A stretch of DNA of 41,539 nucleotides, from assembly GCA_947174635.1 (NCBI GenBank), contig CAMWJS010000015.1, positions 1 through 41,539 on the forward strand, given 5' to 3'. The DNA is from an uncultured Muribaculaceae bacterium. GTDB taxonomy: Bacteria; Bacteroidota; Bacteroidia; Bacteroidales; Muribaculaceae. The notes under the pieces were generated by a model. It was not told where the DNA came from. It saw nothing but the letters and a program-made list of their open reading frames with translations, and made no database searches. This document shows positions 18,884 to 26,371 of the stretch, piece after piece (position 1 is the first letter of the stretch; each line of letters opens with the position of its first letter). The position numbers and the translations under genes are program-made.

Positions 18884-19160
18884 GAGGGTGTTGCAGAACT
18901 CATTCTTATCTTTCGGGGGTGTTGCAGAACTCCAAAACGTAGGGACGCACGGCCCGTGCGTCCGCAAAACAGCGCTGATTATCCGCCTTTTACCGGACGC
19001 ACGAGCCGTGCGTCCCTACATCGCAAACCGAAATTTTGGAGTTCTGCAACACCCTCGCACTAAATACAGGTAATAAGCGCATTATGCCATCCGGACGCGC
19101 ACGCGATATATCACGTCCCAATGCTGTTTACTTAAGGAAGAGGGAGTTCTGCAACACCCT
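18884..19160. repeat. Cluster of GGGTGTTGCAGAACTCC inverted repeats
   Basis: The arm occurs at 18884-18901, 18917-18933, 19040-19056 (inverted) and 19142-19160 (inverted). The central element 18917-19056 has its arms as terminal inverted repeats, each followed inwards by a GGACGCACG hairpin (18943-18963 and 18995-19015). Halves of the same element form both window edges. The 19057-19141 spacer shows no gene. A non-autonomous transposon or REP-type family is the best description. Confidence 0.8.
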
Positions 19161-19280
19161 CTGGTAATTTATTTCGGCGATAATCAACCGCGGTAAATTT
19201 GAATAGCGTGACGCCCCCGCTCCACTGTAGCCCTATTGTTCTTTTGTACTTTTGTTAAACCACTGCTATGATAAAATAAA

Positions 19281-19314
19281 ACAACCGGACAATCCTGAGT
19301 GGATGTCCGGTTGT
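19281..19314 (-). terminator. Intrinsic terminator after the Bax-inhibitor-1 gene
   Basis: On the minus strand, ACAACCGGACA pairs with TGTCCGGTTGT around a 12-base loop, followed by TTTTATTTTAT. It lies 22 bases after the stop codon. The region between this hairpin and the repeat cluster (19161-19280) holds no gene. It contains a short segment, GTTCTTTTGTACTTTTGTT, that resembles one arm of the hairpin at 36847-36885. Confidence 0.8.
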
Positions 19315-19336
19315 GATATCGGTTTTATATCCTCTA

Positions 19337-20035
19337 TTAGTTGCGGTCGCCGAAGAAGCGGAGGAGGTAGAGGAAGAGGTTGATGAAGTCGAGATAGAGG
19401 GAGAGGGCGCCGATAGTGGCGAGTTTGCCGTAGCTTTCGTTGGGTGCTACAGATGCCATCTGTTTGATTTTCTGAGTGTCCCATGCGGTGAGGCCGAGGA
19501 AAATCAGTACGCCGGCAAATGAGATTATCCAGCCGAGTGTGTCGCTGTGGGCGAAGATATTGACTATCGAGGCTATAATCAGACCGATAAGTGCGAAGAA
19601 AAGGAATGAACCTATTTTCGTCAGGTCGCGGTTGGTGAAGTAGCCGTAGACGCTCATCGCACCGAATGTGCCTGCCGTGATGAAGAATGTCTTGGCTATC
19701 GAGCCGGGTGAATATACAAAGAATATCACTGACAGCGTGAAGCCGTTGACTATCGCGAACAGGAAGAACAGCAGCGTGGCTGTCGACGAACTTATCTTGT
19801 TGATTGCAGCCGTAATAGCTATCACAAGACCGATTTCAACGATGGCAAGAATCCAGTAGATTGACGATGATGACAGCATCTTGTAGGCAATAGAGGGGGA
19901 GTTGGCCACCCACAGGGCGGTCAGTGCTGTCACAAGCAGCGCAAGAAACATCTTGAAATAGACACGTTTCATTACCTGCGATACCCTGGTGTCGAGCGCC
20001 TGGGTGTACTGTGTGTCGGAGTAGTTGGAATACAT
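19337..20035 (-). CDS. Bax inhibitor-1/YccA family membrane protein
   Basis: This 232-residue protein has seven hydrophobic segments spread along its length and the conserved late block FLGLTAWDTQKIKQM and ALSLYLDFINLFLYLLRFFG, which mark the BI-1/YccA/TMBIM family. Bacterial members are inner-membrane proteins; some are pH-dependent calcium leak channels and E. coli YccA modulates FtsH. It lies 107 bases downstream of argS on the same strand, and a terminator follows, so it could be read from its own or the argS promoter. Confidence 0.94.
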   Translation of the reverse strand: MYSNYSDTQYTQALDTRVSQVMKRVYFKMFLALLVTALTALWVANSPSIAYKMLSSSSIYWILAIVEIGLVIAITAAINKISSSTATLLFFLFAIVNGFTLSVIFFVYSPGSIAKTFFITAGTFGAMSVYGYFTNRDLTKIGSFLFFALIGLIIASIVNIFAHSDTLGWIISFAGVLIFLGLTAWDTQKIKQMASVAPNESYGKLATIGALSLYLDFINLFLYLLRFFGDRN

Positions 20036-20142
20036 TTCTGATTAAATTATTGTTGTTTATTTTATATACGTAAAAACTTCACAATTGTTTCATTAATTCA
20101 GACTGAAAACAGCCTGAATGGTTTAAACCGCCGTGTTTGCGA

Positions 20143-21930
20143 TTACATGCGTTCGGGCACGCGGATGCCAAGCAAAGCCATGCCTGAAGCTATGACGCTT
20201 GCAGTCACTTCGCTCAGAGCGAGGCGCAGGGCGCGTACGGCAGCATTCTCCTCGCGCATGATGGGGCAGTCGTGGTAGAACTGGTTGTACTGCTTCACGA
20301 GCTCGTAGACGTAGTTGGCGATGACCGAGGGTGAGAATTTCTTGCCGGCGTCGGCAACAGTGGCGGGGAAGTCGGCGAGTGTCTGTATCAGAGCTATCTC
20401 TTTCTCGTTGGGTGTCACGCCTGTATAGTCAAACGCTGTGATGCCCTGTTCGGCGGCTTTGCGGAGCACCGAGCGGATGCGGGCGTAGGTGTACTGTATG
20501 AAGGGGCCGGTGTTGCCGTTGAAGTCGATCGACTCTTTGGGGTTGAATGTCATGTTCTTGCGCGGGTCGACCTTAAGCAGGAAGTATTTGAGCGCTCCGA
20601 GGCCTACGGTTTCGGCGATTTCCTCTGCTTCTGCTTCGGTCAGACCGTCGAGTTTGCCCAGTTCGCGCGACACTTCGCGGGCAGTGCCCACCATCTCGTC
20701 CATCAGGTCGTCGGCGTCAACGACGGTGCCTTCGCGGCTCTTCATCTTTCCTTCGGGGAGCTCGACCATGCCGTAGGAGAAATGCACCAGGTCCTTGCCC
20801 CATTTGAAACCGAGCTTGTCGAGCAGGAGCGAGAGCACCTGGAAGTGATAGTTTTGCTCGTTGCCGACAACATAGACCATCTTGTCGATGGGGTAGTCGG
20901 CATAGCGCAGCTTGGCGGTGCCTATATCCTGGGTCATGTAGACCGAAGTGCCGTCGGCACGGAGCAAAAGCTTGTGGTCGAGGCCGTCGGCAGTCAGGTC
21001 GGCCCATACAGAGCCATCCTCCTTGCGGTACATGATGCCTTTTTCGAGCCCTTCGAGCACTTTTTCCTTACCTTCGAGGTAGGTCTGGCTCTCGTAGTAT
21101 ATCTTGTCGAAATCGACGCCCATACGCTTGTATGTCTCGTCGAAACCGGCGTATACCCATGAGTTCATCATCTCCCACAGACCGCGTATTTCGGGGTCTT
21201 TCTGCTCCCAGCGCACGAGCATCTCGCGGGCTTCGTTCATCAGCGGGGAGGCTGCTTTGGCTTCATCTTCTGTCATGCCCTTGGCCATCAGTTCGTTGAC
21301 TTCGGCTTTGAAATGCTTGTCGAAGAGCACGTAGAAGTCGCCGATAAGGTGGTCGCCTTTCTTGCCGGTCGACTCGGGAGTGGCGCCTTCGCCCCATTTC
21401 TTCCATGCCAGCATCGATTTGCAGATGTGGATACCGCGGTCGTTGACGATGTTGGTCTTGACTACGCGGTTGCCGCATGCCTTGAGTATCTCCGAGAGGC
21501 TGAAACCGAGCAGGTTGTTGCGCACATGGCCAAGGTGGAGAGGCTTGTTGGTGTTGGGCGACGAGTATTCGACCATATAGAGGGGAGAGTCAGCAGTGGC
21601 TTCTGTGATGCCGTAGTTGGGGGTGTCCTCGATATGTTTGAGCACCGAGCACCAGAATCCCGGCTCGATAACGATGTTCAAGAAGCCGTTTATCACATTG
21701 TAGCGGCTCACTGCCGGCTCATTCTCCACGAGCCAGTCGCCTATCTCCTTGCCTACCATAGCGGGCGCCTTGCGGGCTGTCTTGACCCACGGGAAAACTA
21801 TGATGGTGAGGTTGCCTTCAAACTCCTTTTTGGTCGTTTCCGGTACAATACCGGCGGCATCGGCGTCGATGTTGTACAACTCCTTGAGAGCGTGCGCCAC
21901 TGCCTGCGCTATTATTCTATCTATTGACAT
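20143..21930 (-). CDS. argS: Arginyl-tRNA synthetase
   Basis: This 595-residue class I synthetase charges tRNA-Arg. I start it at MSIDRIIAQAV, which begins the usual N-terminal Add-1 domain; the longer open frame adds 17 unrelated codons. The HIGH motif is HLGHVRNN in YSSPNTNKPLHLGHVRNN. The KMSKS-equivalent region is GKMKSREG. The anticodon-binding DALR domain closes with a terminal Met (RVPERM), as is typical of ArgS. A minus-strand -7 motif lies at 21979-21986. Confidence 0.97.
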   Translation of the reverse strand: MSIDRIIAQAVAHALKELYNIDADAAGIVPETTKKEFEGNLTIIVFPWVKTARKAPAMVGKEIGDWLVENEPAVSRYNVINGFLNIVIEPGFWCSVLKHIEDTPNYGITEATADSPLYMVEYSSPNTNKPLHLGHVRNNLLGFSLSEILKACGNRVVKTNIVNDRGIHICKSMLAWKKWGEGATPESTGKKGDHLIGDFYVLFDKHFKAEVNELMAKGMTEDEAKAASPLMNEAREMLVRWEQKDPEIRGLWEMMNSWVYAGFDETYKRMGVDFDKIYYESQTYLEGKEKVLEGLEKGIMYRKEDGSVWADLTADGLDHKLLLRADGTSVYMTQDIGTAKLRYADYPIDKMVYVVGNEQNYHFQVLSLLLDKLGFKWGKDLVHFSYGMVELPEGKMKSREGTVVDADDLMDEMVGTAREVSRELGKLDGLTEAEAEEIAETVGLGALKYFLLKVDPRKNMTFNPKESIDFNGNTGPFIQYTYARIRSVLRKAAEQGITAFDYTGVTPNEKEIALIQTLADFPATVADAGKKFSPSVIANYVYELVKQYNQFYHDCPIMREENAAVRALRLALSEVTASVIASGMALLGIRVPERM

Positions 21931-21978
21931 TTCCTGTTTATTGTTTTTATAATTTTGATAGCAATTAATTGTAAAGCA

Positions 21979-21986
21979 CAAAGATA
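21979..21986 (-). promoter_or_regulatory. -7 element for argS
   Basis: TATCTTTG on the minus strand lies 48 bases before the argS start and matches TAnnTTTG. A GTTGG at about -33 spacing is present on the same strand. Confidence 0.55.
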
Positions 21987-22068
21987 CAAAAAATCAACAA
22001 TATACGCGCCAACATCCCCCAAATTTCATAACCCCGACAACGGCTAAATGCGGAGAATAAAAATTGCG

Positions 22069-22155
22069 TAGCAATTAACATGTTAACTGCTAAAATATTA
22101 TTAATATATGCGTTAATAAGGGAGATACTGATAATATATTATCACTTGTAAGTGA
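22069..22155. promoter_or_regulatory. Palindrome cluster between argS and a secreted-protein gene
   Basis: This gene-free stretch holds three dyads. Bases 22069-22092 are a 24-bp palindrome centred on TTAACATGTTAA with one mismatched pair. Bases 22130-22143 are GATAATATATTATC. Bases 22142-22155 are TCACTTGTAAGTGA. They lie upstream of the -7 motif at 22239-22246 and could be operators for the 22284 gene or for argS. No regulator is identified. Confidence 0.45.
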
Positions 22156-22238
22156 TGAAAAACCGACATGAATTTTTGTAAGTAATCAAATCGGTGACGA
22201 ATTTTAGTAAAAACTACGGGTATATGTAACTTTTTTGC

Positions 22239-22246
22239 TATTTTTG
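22239..22246 (+). promoter_or_regulatory. -7 element for the small secreted protein gene
   Basis: TATTTTTG matches TAnnTTTG and lies 37 bases before the chosen ATG at 22284. Confidence 0.55.
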
Positions 22247-22283
22247 CGTCTAATAGTAAACCGATTTTAAATTGACAAAGATT

Positions 22284-22691
22284 ATGAAGAAGATTTTAAT
22301 GCTGATGATTGTAGCGCTGGCTACTGTCACTGTCAAGGCTATCAATGTTGACGAAGCTTACAACAAACTTACCGAAATCCCCGGTGCCGCATTGTCAGAT
22401 GTTCCTGAATACGATTGTACCAAAGAGGGTATGGACTGGGGCAAGGTGGTGATGTTTATCGGAGCTAATCCCGCCACTGTCGCAGAGGTTGAGAAAGTGC
22501 TTGCCGAAATCACCGACCCCATCGTCGTTGATGAGAAAGCTCAGGGCAACAATCAGGTTGTCGGCTACGCTGCCAAGCAGGAAGATGGCCGCACACGCGC
22601 TCTCGTAAGCGTCAATATGCCCGGTGCAGGTGTCGTGGTCGTATATGCACAGGGTGGCGACGACGTTGTGTCAGGTATGAACATCAACTGA
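22284..22691 (+). CDS. Small secreted protein, weakly DUF4252-like
   Basis: This 135-residue protein has a signal peptide (MKKILMLMIVALATVTVKA) and a mature part of about 116 residues. I start it at this ATG because the alternative, a TTG four codons upstream, is less usual. The late segment (GYAAKQEDGRTRALVSVNM followed by VVVVYAQGG) has the pattern of DUF4252-type Bacteroidetes exported proteins, but the match is loose. The gene stands alone with its own promoter and a strong terminator. Its function is unknown; a periplasmic or outer-membrane-associated location is expected. Confidence 0.75.
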   Translation: MKKILMLMIVALATVTVKAINVDEAYNKLTEIPGAALSDVPEYDCTKEGMDWGKVVMFIGANPATVAEVEKVLAEITDPIVVDEKAQGNNQVVGYAAKQEDGRTRALVSVNMPGAGVVVVYAQGGDDVVSGMNIN

Positions 22692-22728
22692 TACCACAGC
22701 AGTAGTTTATATCACAACAAGGTATTTC

Positions 22729-22772
22729 AAAAATCGGAACTCCGCGGTTTAAACTGCAGAGTTCCGATTTTT
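22729..22772. terminator. Bidirectional terminator with a 14-bp perfect stem
   Basis: AAAAATCGGAACTC pairs perfectly with GAGTTCCGATTTTT around a 16-base loop, giving U-runs on both strands. It ends the small secreted-protein gene on the plus strand and would stop the relic region on the minus strand. Confidence 0.85.
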
Positions 22773-22791
22773 GTCGAAATAATGTGGCGTT

Positions 22792-22983
22792 TTATTGCAG
22801 CGCGTCATGAAGAAACTCTTTGAGGCTGAGCGTATAGGTTGCAAATGATTGTGCTGCTACAACGCCTGCGCCTGACGATACGTTGCTGTAGCCCCACATC
22901 GGTTCGGCGTCCTCGTCAAACGTTCCGGGATAAAAGGTGGCATAAGTCAATTGCGGCGCATTGAAATCGTCATCGCTGTACTC
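22792..22983 (-). pseudogene. C-terminal fragment of an unidentified protein
   Basis: The minus strand encodes 63 sense codons ending in a TAA at 22792-22794 (last residues LSLKEFLHDALQ), in the same frame as the STN fragment upstream but separated from it by a TAA at 22984-22986. There is no start codon suited to it. The acidic, aromatic composition (YATFYPGTFDEDAEPMW) looks like the end of an exported or structural protein. It is probably the far end of a deletion that removed most of a receptor locus. Confidence 0.5.
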
Positions 22984-22989
22984 TTAGCT

Positions 22990-23212
22990 TTCTTTTTCTT
23001 TTTGAGGATGATGTTTTTTATACTCGATGTCCGTATCCTTGAACATGACCGAAAGCGTATGGCTGAGCGGTTTGTTTCTGACATCGACCGATACGCGCAT
23101 GTCGCTGAGCAGTTCGGATGAATATACGAAATTCATGCCTGTCTGTTCCACGATGTTTCGGAACACCACGGGAGCCGCTTCGTCGACTGCTCTTATCGTG
23201 ATGTTCCGGGCC
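22990..23212 (-). pseudogene. STN (secretin/TonB short N-terminal) domain fragment
   Basis: The minus strand reads ARNITIRAVDEAAP, then VVFRNIVEQTGMNFVYSSEL, then MRVSVDVRNKPLSHTLSVMF and KDTDIEYK, a standard STN domain as found at the N-terminus of sigma/anti-sigma-controlled TonB receptors. After DIEYK the frame slips: the other frame would give the expected KNIILKKKKK continuation. The plug and barrel are absent. No own start codon is visible; the coding begins at the junction with a sigma factor fragment. Confidence 0.7.
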
Positions 23213-23443
23213 AAGCATATCGCGTTTGTCGCGCAGATACGACAGGCATACATTGCGGAGAGTACGATACATAAAGGCGGTGAAATTGTCAATCTCACCG
23301 CCCTTTTCGATATAAATCCATGCCTTCATAAAGGCGTCCTGCACCATATCCTCGGCGATAACGGCATCGTCGACAAGACGCAGCGCATACATGCCGAGAG
23401 GCAGGTATAATTTACGGAATTGTATTTCAAATTTCCCCGACAC
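23205..23443 (-). pseudogene. ECF sigma factor, truncated after region 2
   Basis: From a GTG at 23441-23443 the minus strand reads about 75 residues: FEIQFRKLYLPLGMYALRLV, then AEDMVQDAFMKAWIYI and FTAFMYRTLRNVCLSYLRDK. This is region 2 of an ECF sigma-70 factor of the Bacteroidetes Sus/PUL type. Region 4 is missing and the sequence runs into the STN fragment in another frame. The GTG lies 2 bases after the panB stop codon. Loss of the -35-binding region makes function unlikely. Confidence 0.75.
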
Positions 23444-23445
23444 TA

Positions 23446-24267
23446 TCAGTATTGCTCGCTGGCGTTGGGGAAATCGCCGTCCTTGACATCGTTGATGTAG
23501 CCTTTTACAGCAGAGTCGATGACGGTGGCGAGGTCGGCGTAGCGACGCAGGAACTTCGGTGAGAAACCTTTGTTGATGCCGAGCATGTCGTGCATCACGA
23601 GCACCTGTCCGTCGCAGCCGTTGCCCGCACCGATGCCGATTACGGGTATGGTGAGCTCTGATGCCACGCGGGCGGCAAGTGCGGCCGGTATCTTTTCGAG
23701 CACGATGGCGAAGCAACCTATCTCCTCAAGCATCTTGGCGTCGCTGATGAGGCGTTCGGCTTCGGCCTCTTCCTTGGCGCGTACGGCGTATGTGCCGAAT
23801 TTGTTGATTGACTGGGGTGTGAGTCCTAAGTGGCCCATCACGGGGATACCGGCGCAGAGTATGCGTTCGATTGATTCGCGTATCTCGGCTCCTCCCTCCA
23901 TCTTGACGGCTTCGGCGTTCGATTCCTTCATGATGCGGATGGCTGAAGCGAGAGCCTCTTTCGAGTTGCCCTGATAGGTGCCGAAGGGGAGGTCGACTAC
24001 CACGAGCGCGCGGTTCACGCCTTTTACCACGCTCGTTGCGTGGTATATCATCTGGTCGAGAGTCATCGGCAGAGTGGTGACGTTGCCGGCCATAACATTT
24101 GATGCCGAGTCGCCTACAAGGATTACATCAATGCCGGCCTCGTCAATCAGGCGCGCCATAGAATAGTCGTAGGCGGTGAGCATGGCAATCTTTTCGTTGC
24201 GGCGTTTCATTTCCGTAAGTCGCAGAGTGGTGACCTTACGCTGGTTGTCGGTTGTATTGGTTGACAT
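23446..24267 (-). CDS. panB: 3-methyl-2-oxobutanoate hydroxymethyltransferase
   Basis: This 273-residue enzyme makes ketopantoate, the first step of pantothenate and coenzyme A synthesis, using methylene-tetrahydrofolate. The fold's signature blocks are visible: [64 protein letters not shown] and [20 protein letters not shown]. The length is normal. No panC or panD is nearby. A MITE lies 21 bases upstream of its start codon, between the gene and a -7 motif. Confidence 0.97.
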   Translation of the reverse strand: MSTNTTDNQRKVTTLRLTEMKRRNEKIAMLTAYDYSMARLIDEAGIDVILVGDSASNVMAGNVTTLPMTLDQMIYHATSVVKGVNRALVVVDLPFGTYQGNSKEALASAIRIMKESNAEAVKMEGGAEIRESIERILCAGIPVMGHLGLTPQSINKFGTYAVRAKEEAEAERLISDAKMLEEIGCFAIVLEKIPAALAARVASELTIPVIGIGAGNGCDGQVLVMHDMLGINKGFSPKFLRRYADLATVIDSAVKGYINDVKDGDFPNASEQY

Positions 24268-24287
24268 AAAAATGTGTATTTTAATTG

Positions 24288-24472
24288 TAAGTAACTGTTT
24301 AAAATTATTTTATATTAACCGTTCTCATTATTTCAATATTCTGTCGGAGTCTTTTTCGTCGCTTTCCATCTCGTCATCAGTCATGTAGCTCGCTACACTC
24401 CTTCTTCCTCACCGGAAATCACCTGAAAAATCCTCTCGCCATAATATTAAAATAATTTTGAACAGTTACTTA
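24288..24472. mobile_element. MITE-like element, 185 bp, in the panB leader
   Basis: Terminal inverted repeats of 30-31 bp (24288-24317 and 24442-24472) differ by one substitution and one indel; the outer part reads TAAGTAACTGTT. The last 33 bases (24440-24472) are identical to 30811-30843, and the same arm forms the palindrome at 12785-12823. The interior has a minus-strand micro-ORF (MTDDEMESDEKDSDRILK) but no transposase. It is a non-autonomous element. Confidence 0.75.
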
Positions 24473-24513
24473 AACGATATATTTTTACATGAATATGTCA
24501 TGTATATTCGCCA

Positions 24514-24521
24514 CAAAGGTA
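24514..24521 (-). promoter_or_regulatory. -7 element for panB, upstream of the MITE
   Basis: TACCTTTG on the minus strand matches TAnnTTTG. If it is used, the whole MITE is transcribed in the panB 5' leader of about 240 bases. Confidence 0.5.
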
Positions 24522-24596
24522 ATGCTTATTTAATATATCATAGTGAAAAAAGATAAAAAATATGATACGATTGACTGATAACAGAGATAAAACCGC

Positions 24597-24604
24597 TATC
24601 TTTG
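24597..24604 (+). promoter_or_regulatory. -7 element for upp
   Basis: TATCTTTG, 30 bases before the chosen upp ATG, with TTGAC 23 bases further upstream. It points away from the panB promoter. The rest of the gene-free stretch 24268-24634 is the MITE plus AT-rich spacer. Confidence 0.6.
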
Positions 24605-24634
24605 GGGAAACATCCTGTAAAACTGATTTATGTC

Positions 24635-25288
24635 ATGAAAATTATAAATTTTGACAAGGGCAATTCCCTTATCAGCCAATATATGTCGGAACTGAGAGAT
24701 GTCAACATTCAGAATGACCGGCTACGTTTCCGCCGCAATCTCGAACGCATAGGCCAGATTATGGCGTTTGAAATATCGCGCACGCTGGAATATAAGGAGG
24801 TGGACGTACAGACTCCGCTCGGTGTGTCGAAATGCCACCGTATCGCCGACCCGGTGGTGCTCGCCACCATATTCCGTGCCGGCGTACCGTTCCATCACGG
24901 ATTTCTCGACTATTTCGACAATGCGGAAAACGCGTTCGTATCGGCCTACCGCAAGTATAAGGAAAAGGAGAATTTCGATATCTGCATCGAATATCTCGCC
25001 TCGCCCAATCTTGAGGATAAAATAGTGGTGATAGCCGACCCGATGCTTGCTACCGGAGCATCGATGGAACTGAGCTACAGGGCGTTGCTCACCAAGGGAA
25101 ATCCGCGCCACATTCATGTGGCATCGGTCATCGCCTCTCAGCGTGCCATCGACTACGTCGCCGAAACTTTCCCCAAGGAAAAGACAACAATCTGGGTCGG
25201 TGCGGTCGACGACCACATCAACGACCATTCCTACATAGTGCCCGGCCTCGGCGATGCCGGCGACCTCGCCTACGGCGTAAAGGAATAA
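24635..25288 (+). CDS. upp: Uracil phosphoribosyltransferase
   Basis: This 217-residue enzyme salvages uracil to UMP with PRPP. I start it at MKIINFDKG because the longer frame would begin inside the promoter motif. The PRPP loop is VVIADPMLATGASM and the uracil-binding block is HSYIVPGLGDAGDLAYG at the C-terminus. The middle has the TIFRAGVPFHHGFLDYF segment, where the family usually has a Leu-Arg-Ala-Gly. The overall length fits. It is a single-gene unit diverging from panB. Confidence 0.95.
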   Translation: MKIINFDKGNSLISQYMSELRDVNIQNDRLRFRRNLERIGQIMAFEISRTLEYKEVDVQTPLGVSKCHRIADPVVLATIFRAGVPFHHGFLDYFDNAENAFVSAYRKYKEKENFDICIEYLASPNLEDKIVVIADPMLATGASMELSYRALLTKGNPRHIHVASVIASQRAIDYVAETFPKEKTTIWVGAVDDHINDHSYIVPGLGDAGDLAYGVKE

Positions 25289-25332
25289 CTGATACAACCA
25301 GTGTAATAACACGCTATTTATAAGTATAATAC

Positions 25333-25441
25333 GGCGTCCGCAGGCCGCCGATTTAGCAGTAACCGGGTACGCCGACGCATCGCGAAGGTGTGCCCGGTTT
25401 CGGTATCCGTCAGTCTTAGGCGTCCGCAGGCCGCTGATTTA
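25333..25441. repeat. Direct repeat pair at the 3' end of xerD
   Basis: GGCGTCCGCAGGCCGCCGAT at 25333 and GGCGTCCGCAGGCCGCTGAT at 25419 begin two 23-bp copies with one difference, 86 bp apart. Between them CCGGGTACGCC and GGTGTGCCCGG make an imperfect inverted pair. The second copy ends with TTA, which is the stop codon of xerD on the minus strand. Similar sequence occurs at 34553-34639. Confidence 0.7.
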
Positions 25442-26371
25442 CTTTGCGTTGCGGGGGTGGTGGGTGAGGATTTCGTTGCGGAGGAATGTGCGGTCGAGGT
25501 GGAGGTAGACTTCGGTTGTGGAGATGGATTCGTGGCCGAGCATCTGCTGGATGGCACGGAGGTTGGCTCCACCTTCGAGGAGGTGGGTGGCAAAGGAGTG
25601 GCGCATGCTGTGGGGGGATATCTCCTTGTTGATTCCGGCTGCTTCGGCCAGTCCGCTGACTATATAGTAGACCATCATGCGTGTGAGTCGTGAGCCTCGA
25701 CGGCTCACGAACAGTATATTCCCTTCTCCGGGCTTGATGGTGATGTCGCCGCGCACTTCCATATACTCCTTTATGGCGTCGATGGTGGTCGCGGCCATGG
25801 GCACGAGGCGCTCTTTGTCGCCTTTGCCGTGTACTATGACATATTGTTCGGATGCATATATGCGCGAAATCTCGAGGTTTACAAGTTCCGACACGCGCAG
25901 TCCGCATCCGTAGAGGGTCTCGATGATTGCGCGGTTGCGCACTCCCTCGAATTTCGACATGTCGATGGCGTCAATCATGGCGTCGATTTCGGCGATTGAC
26001 AGCACCTCGGGAAGTTTGCGGCCTACGCGCGGGCCTTCGAGCAGCTGTGTGGGGTCAACCTCGATATAATTTTCTCTGACGAGCCAGTGGAAGAATGATT
26101 TGATGCCCGATATGATGCGTGCAAGGGTACTGATGGCTATGCCGAGGTCATAGCAGTCGGCGGCAAACTGTTGCAGGTCGGTGAGTGTGACCCGGTCGAC
26201 GGTGTGGCCGTTGTCGCTGCAATAGTTCAGCAGTTTCATGACATCGTTGCTGTAGGCGTCGACTGTATTGGCCGACATGCCGCGCTCCAGGCTCATGTGC
26301 ATTGTGAACCTGTCGAGCAAATCGTTGGCTGATGGTAATATACGGCTCAAATTCGTGCTATTTGAATACAA
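25439..26371 (-). CDS. xerD: Tyrosine recombinase XerD-like
   Basis: This 310-residue site-specific recombinase has an N-terminal SAM-like core-binding domain (about 15-105) and the catalytic domain with Arg159 (GCGLRVSEL), Lys in HGKGDKERLVP, His254 and Arg257 (SPHSMRHSFATH), His280 (QQMLGHESISTT) and the nucleophile Tyr289 (VYLHLD). It is a chromosomal Xer-type enzyme, normally resolving chromosome dimers at dif with XerC. No dif-like site was recognised here. Its start overlaps the end of the methyltransferase-like gene by 14 bases. Confidence 0.92.
   Translation of the reverse strand: MYSNSTNLSRILPSANDLLDRFTMHMSLERGMSANTVDAYSNDVMKLLNYCSDNGHTVDRVTLTDLQQFAADCYDLGIAISTLARIISGIKSFFHWLVRENYIEVDPTQLLEGPRVGRKLPEVLSIAEIDAMIDAIDMSKFEGVRNRAIIETLYGCGLRVSELVNLEISRIYASEQYVIVHGKGDKERLVPMAATTIDAIKEYMEVRGDITIKPGEGNILFVSRRGSRLTRMMVYYIVSGLAEAAGINKEISPHSMRHSFATHLLEGGANLRAIQQMLGHESISTTEVYLHLDRTFLRNEILTHHPRNAK

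Noticed and set aside
18884-19160. Possible CRISPR array
   Set aside because: The repeats are inverted, unevenly spaced and part of hairpins. There are no unique spacers of constant length and no cas genes.
25439-26371. Tyrosine recombinase as part of an integrative element or phase-variation switch
   Set aside because: Length, motifs and operon position fit a chromosomal Xer recombinase, and no attachment site or invertible promoter was found next to it.
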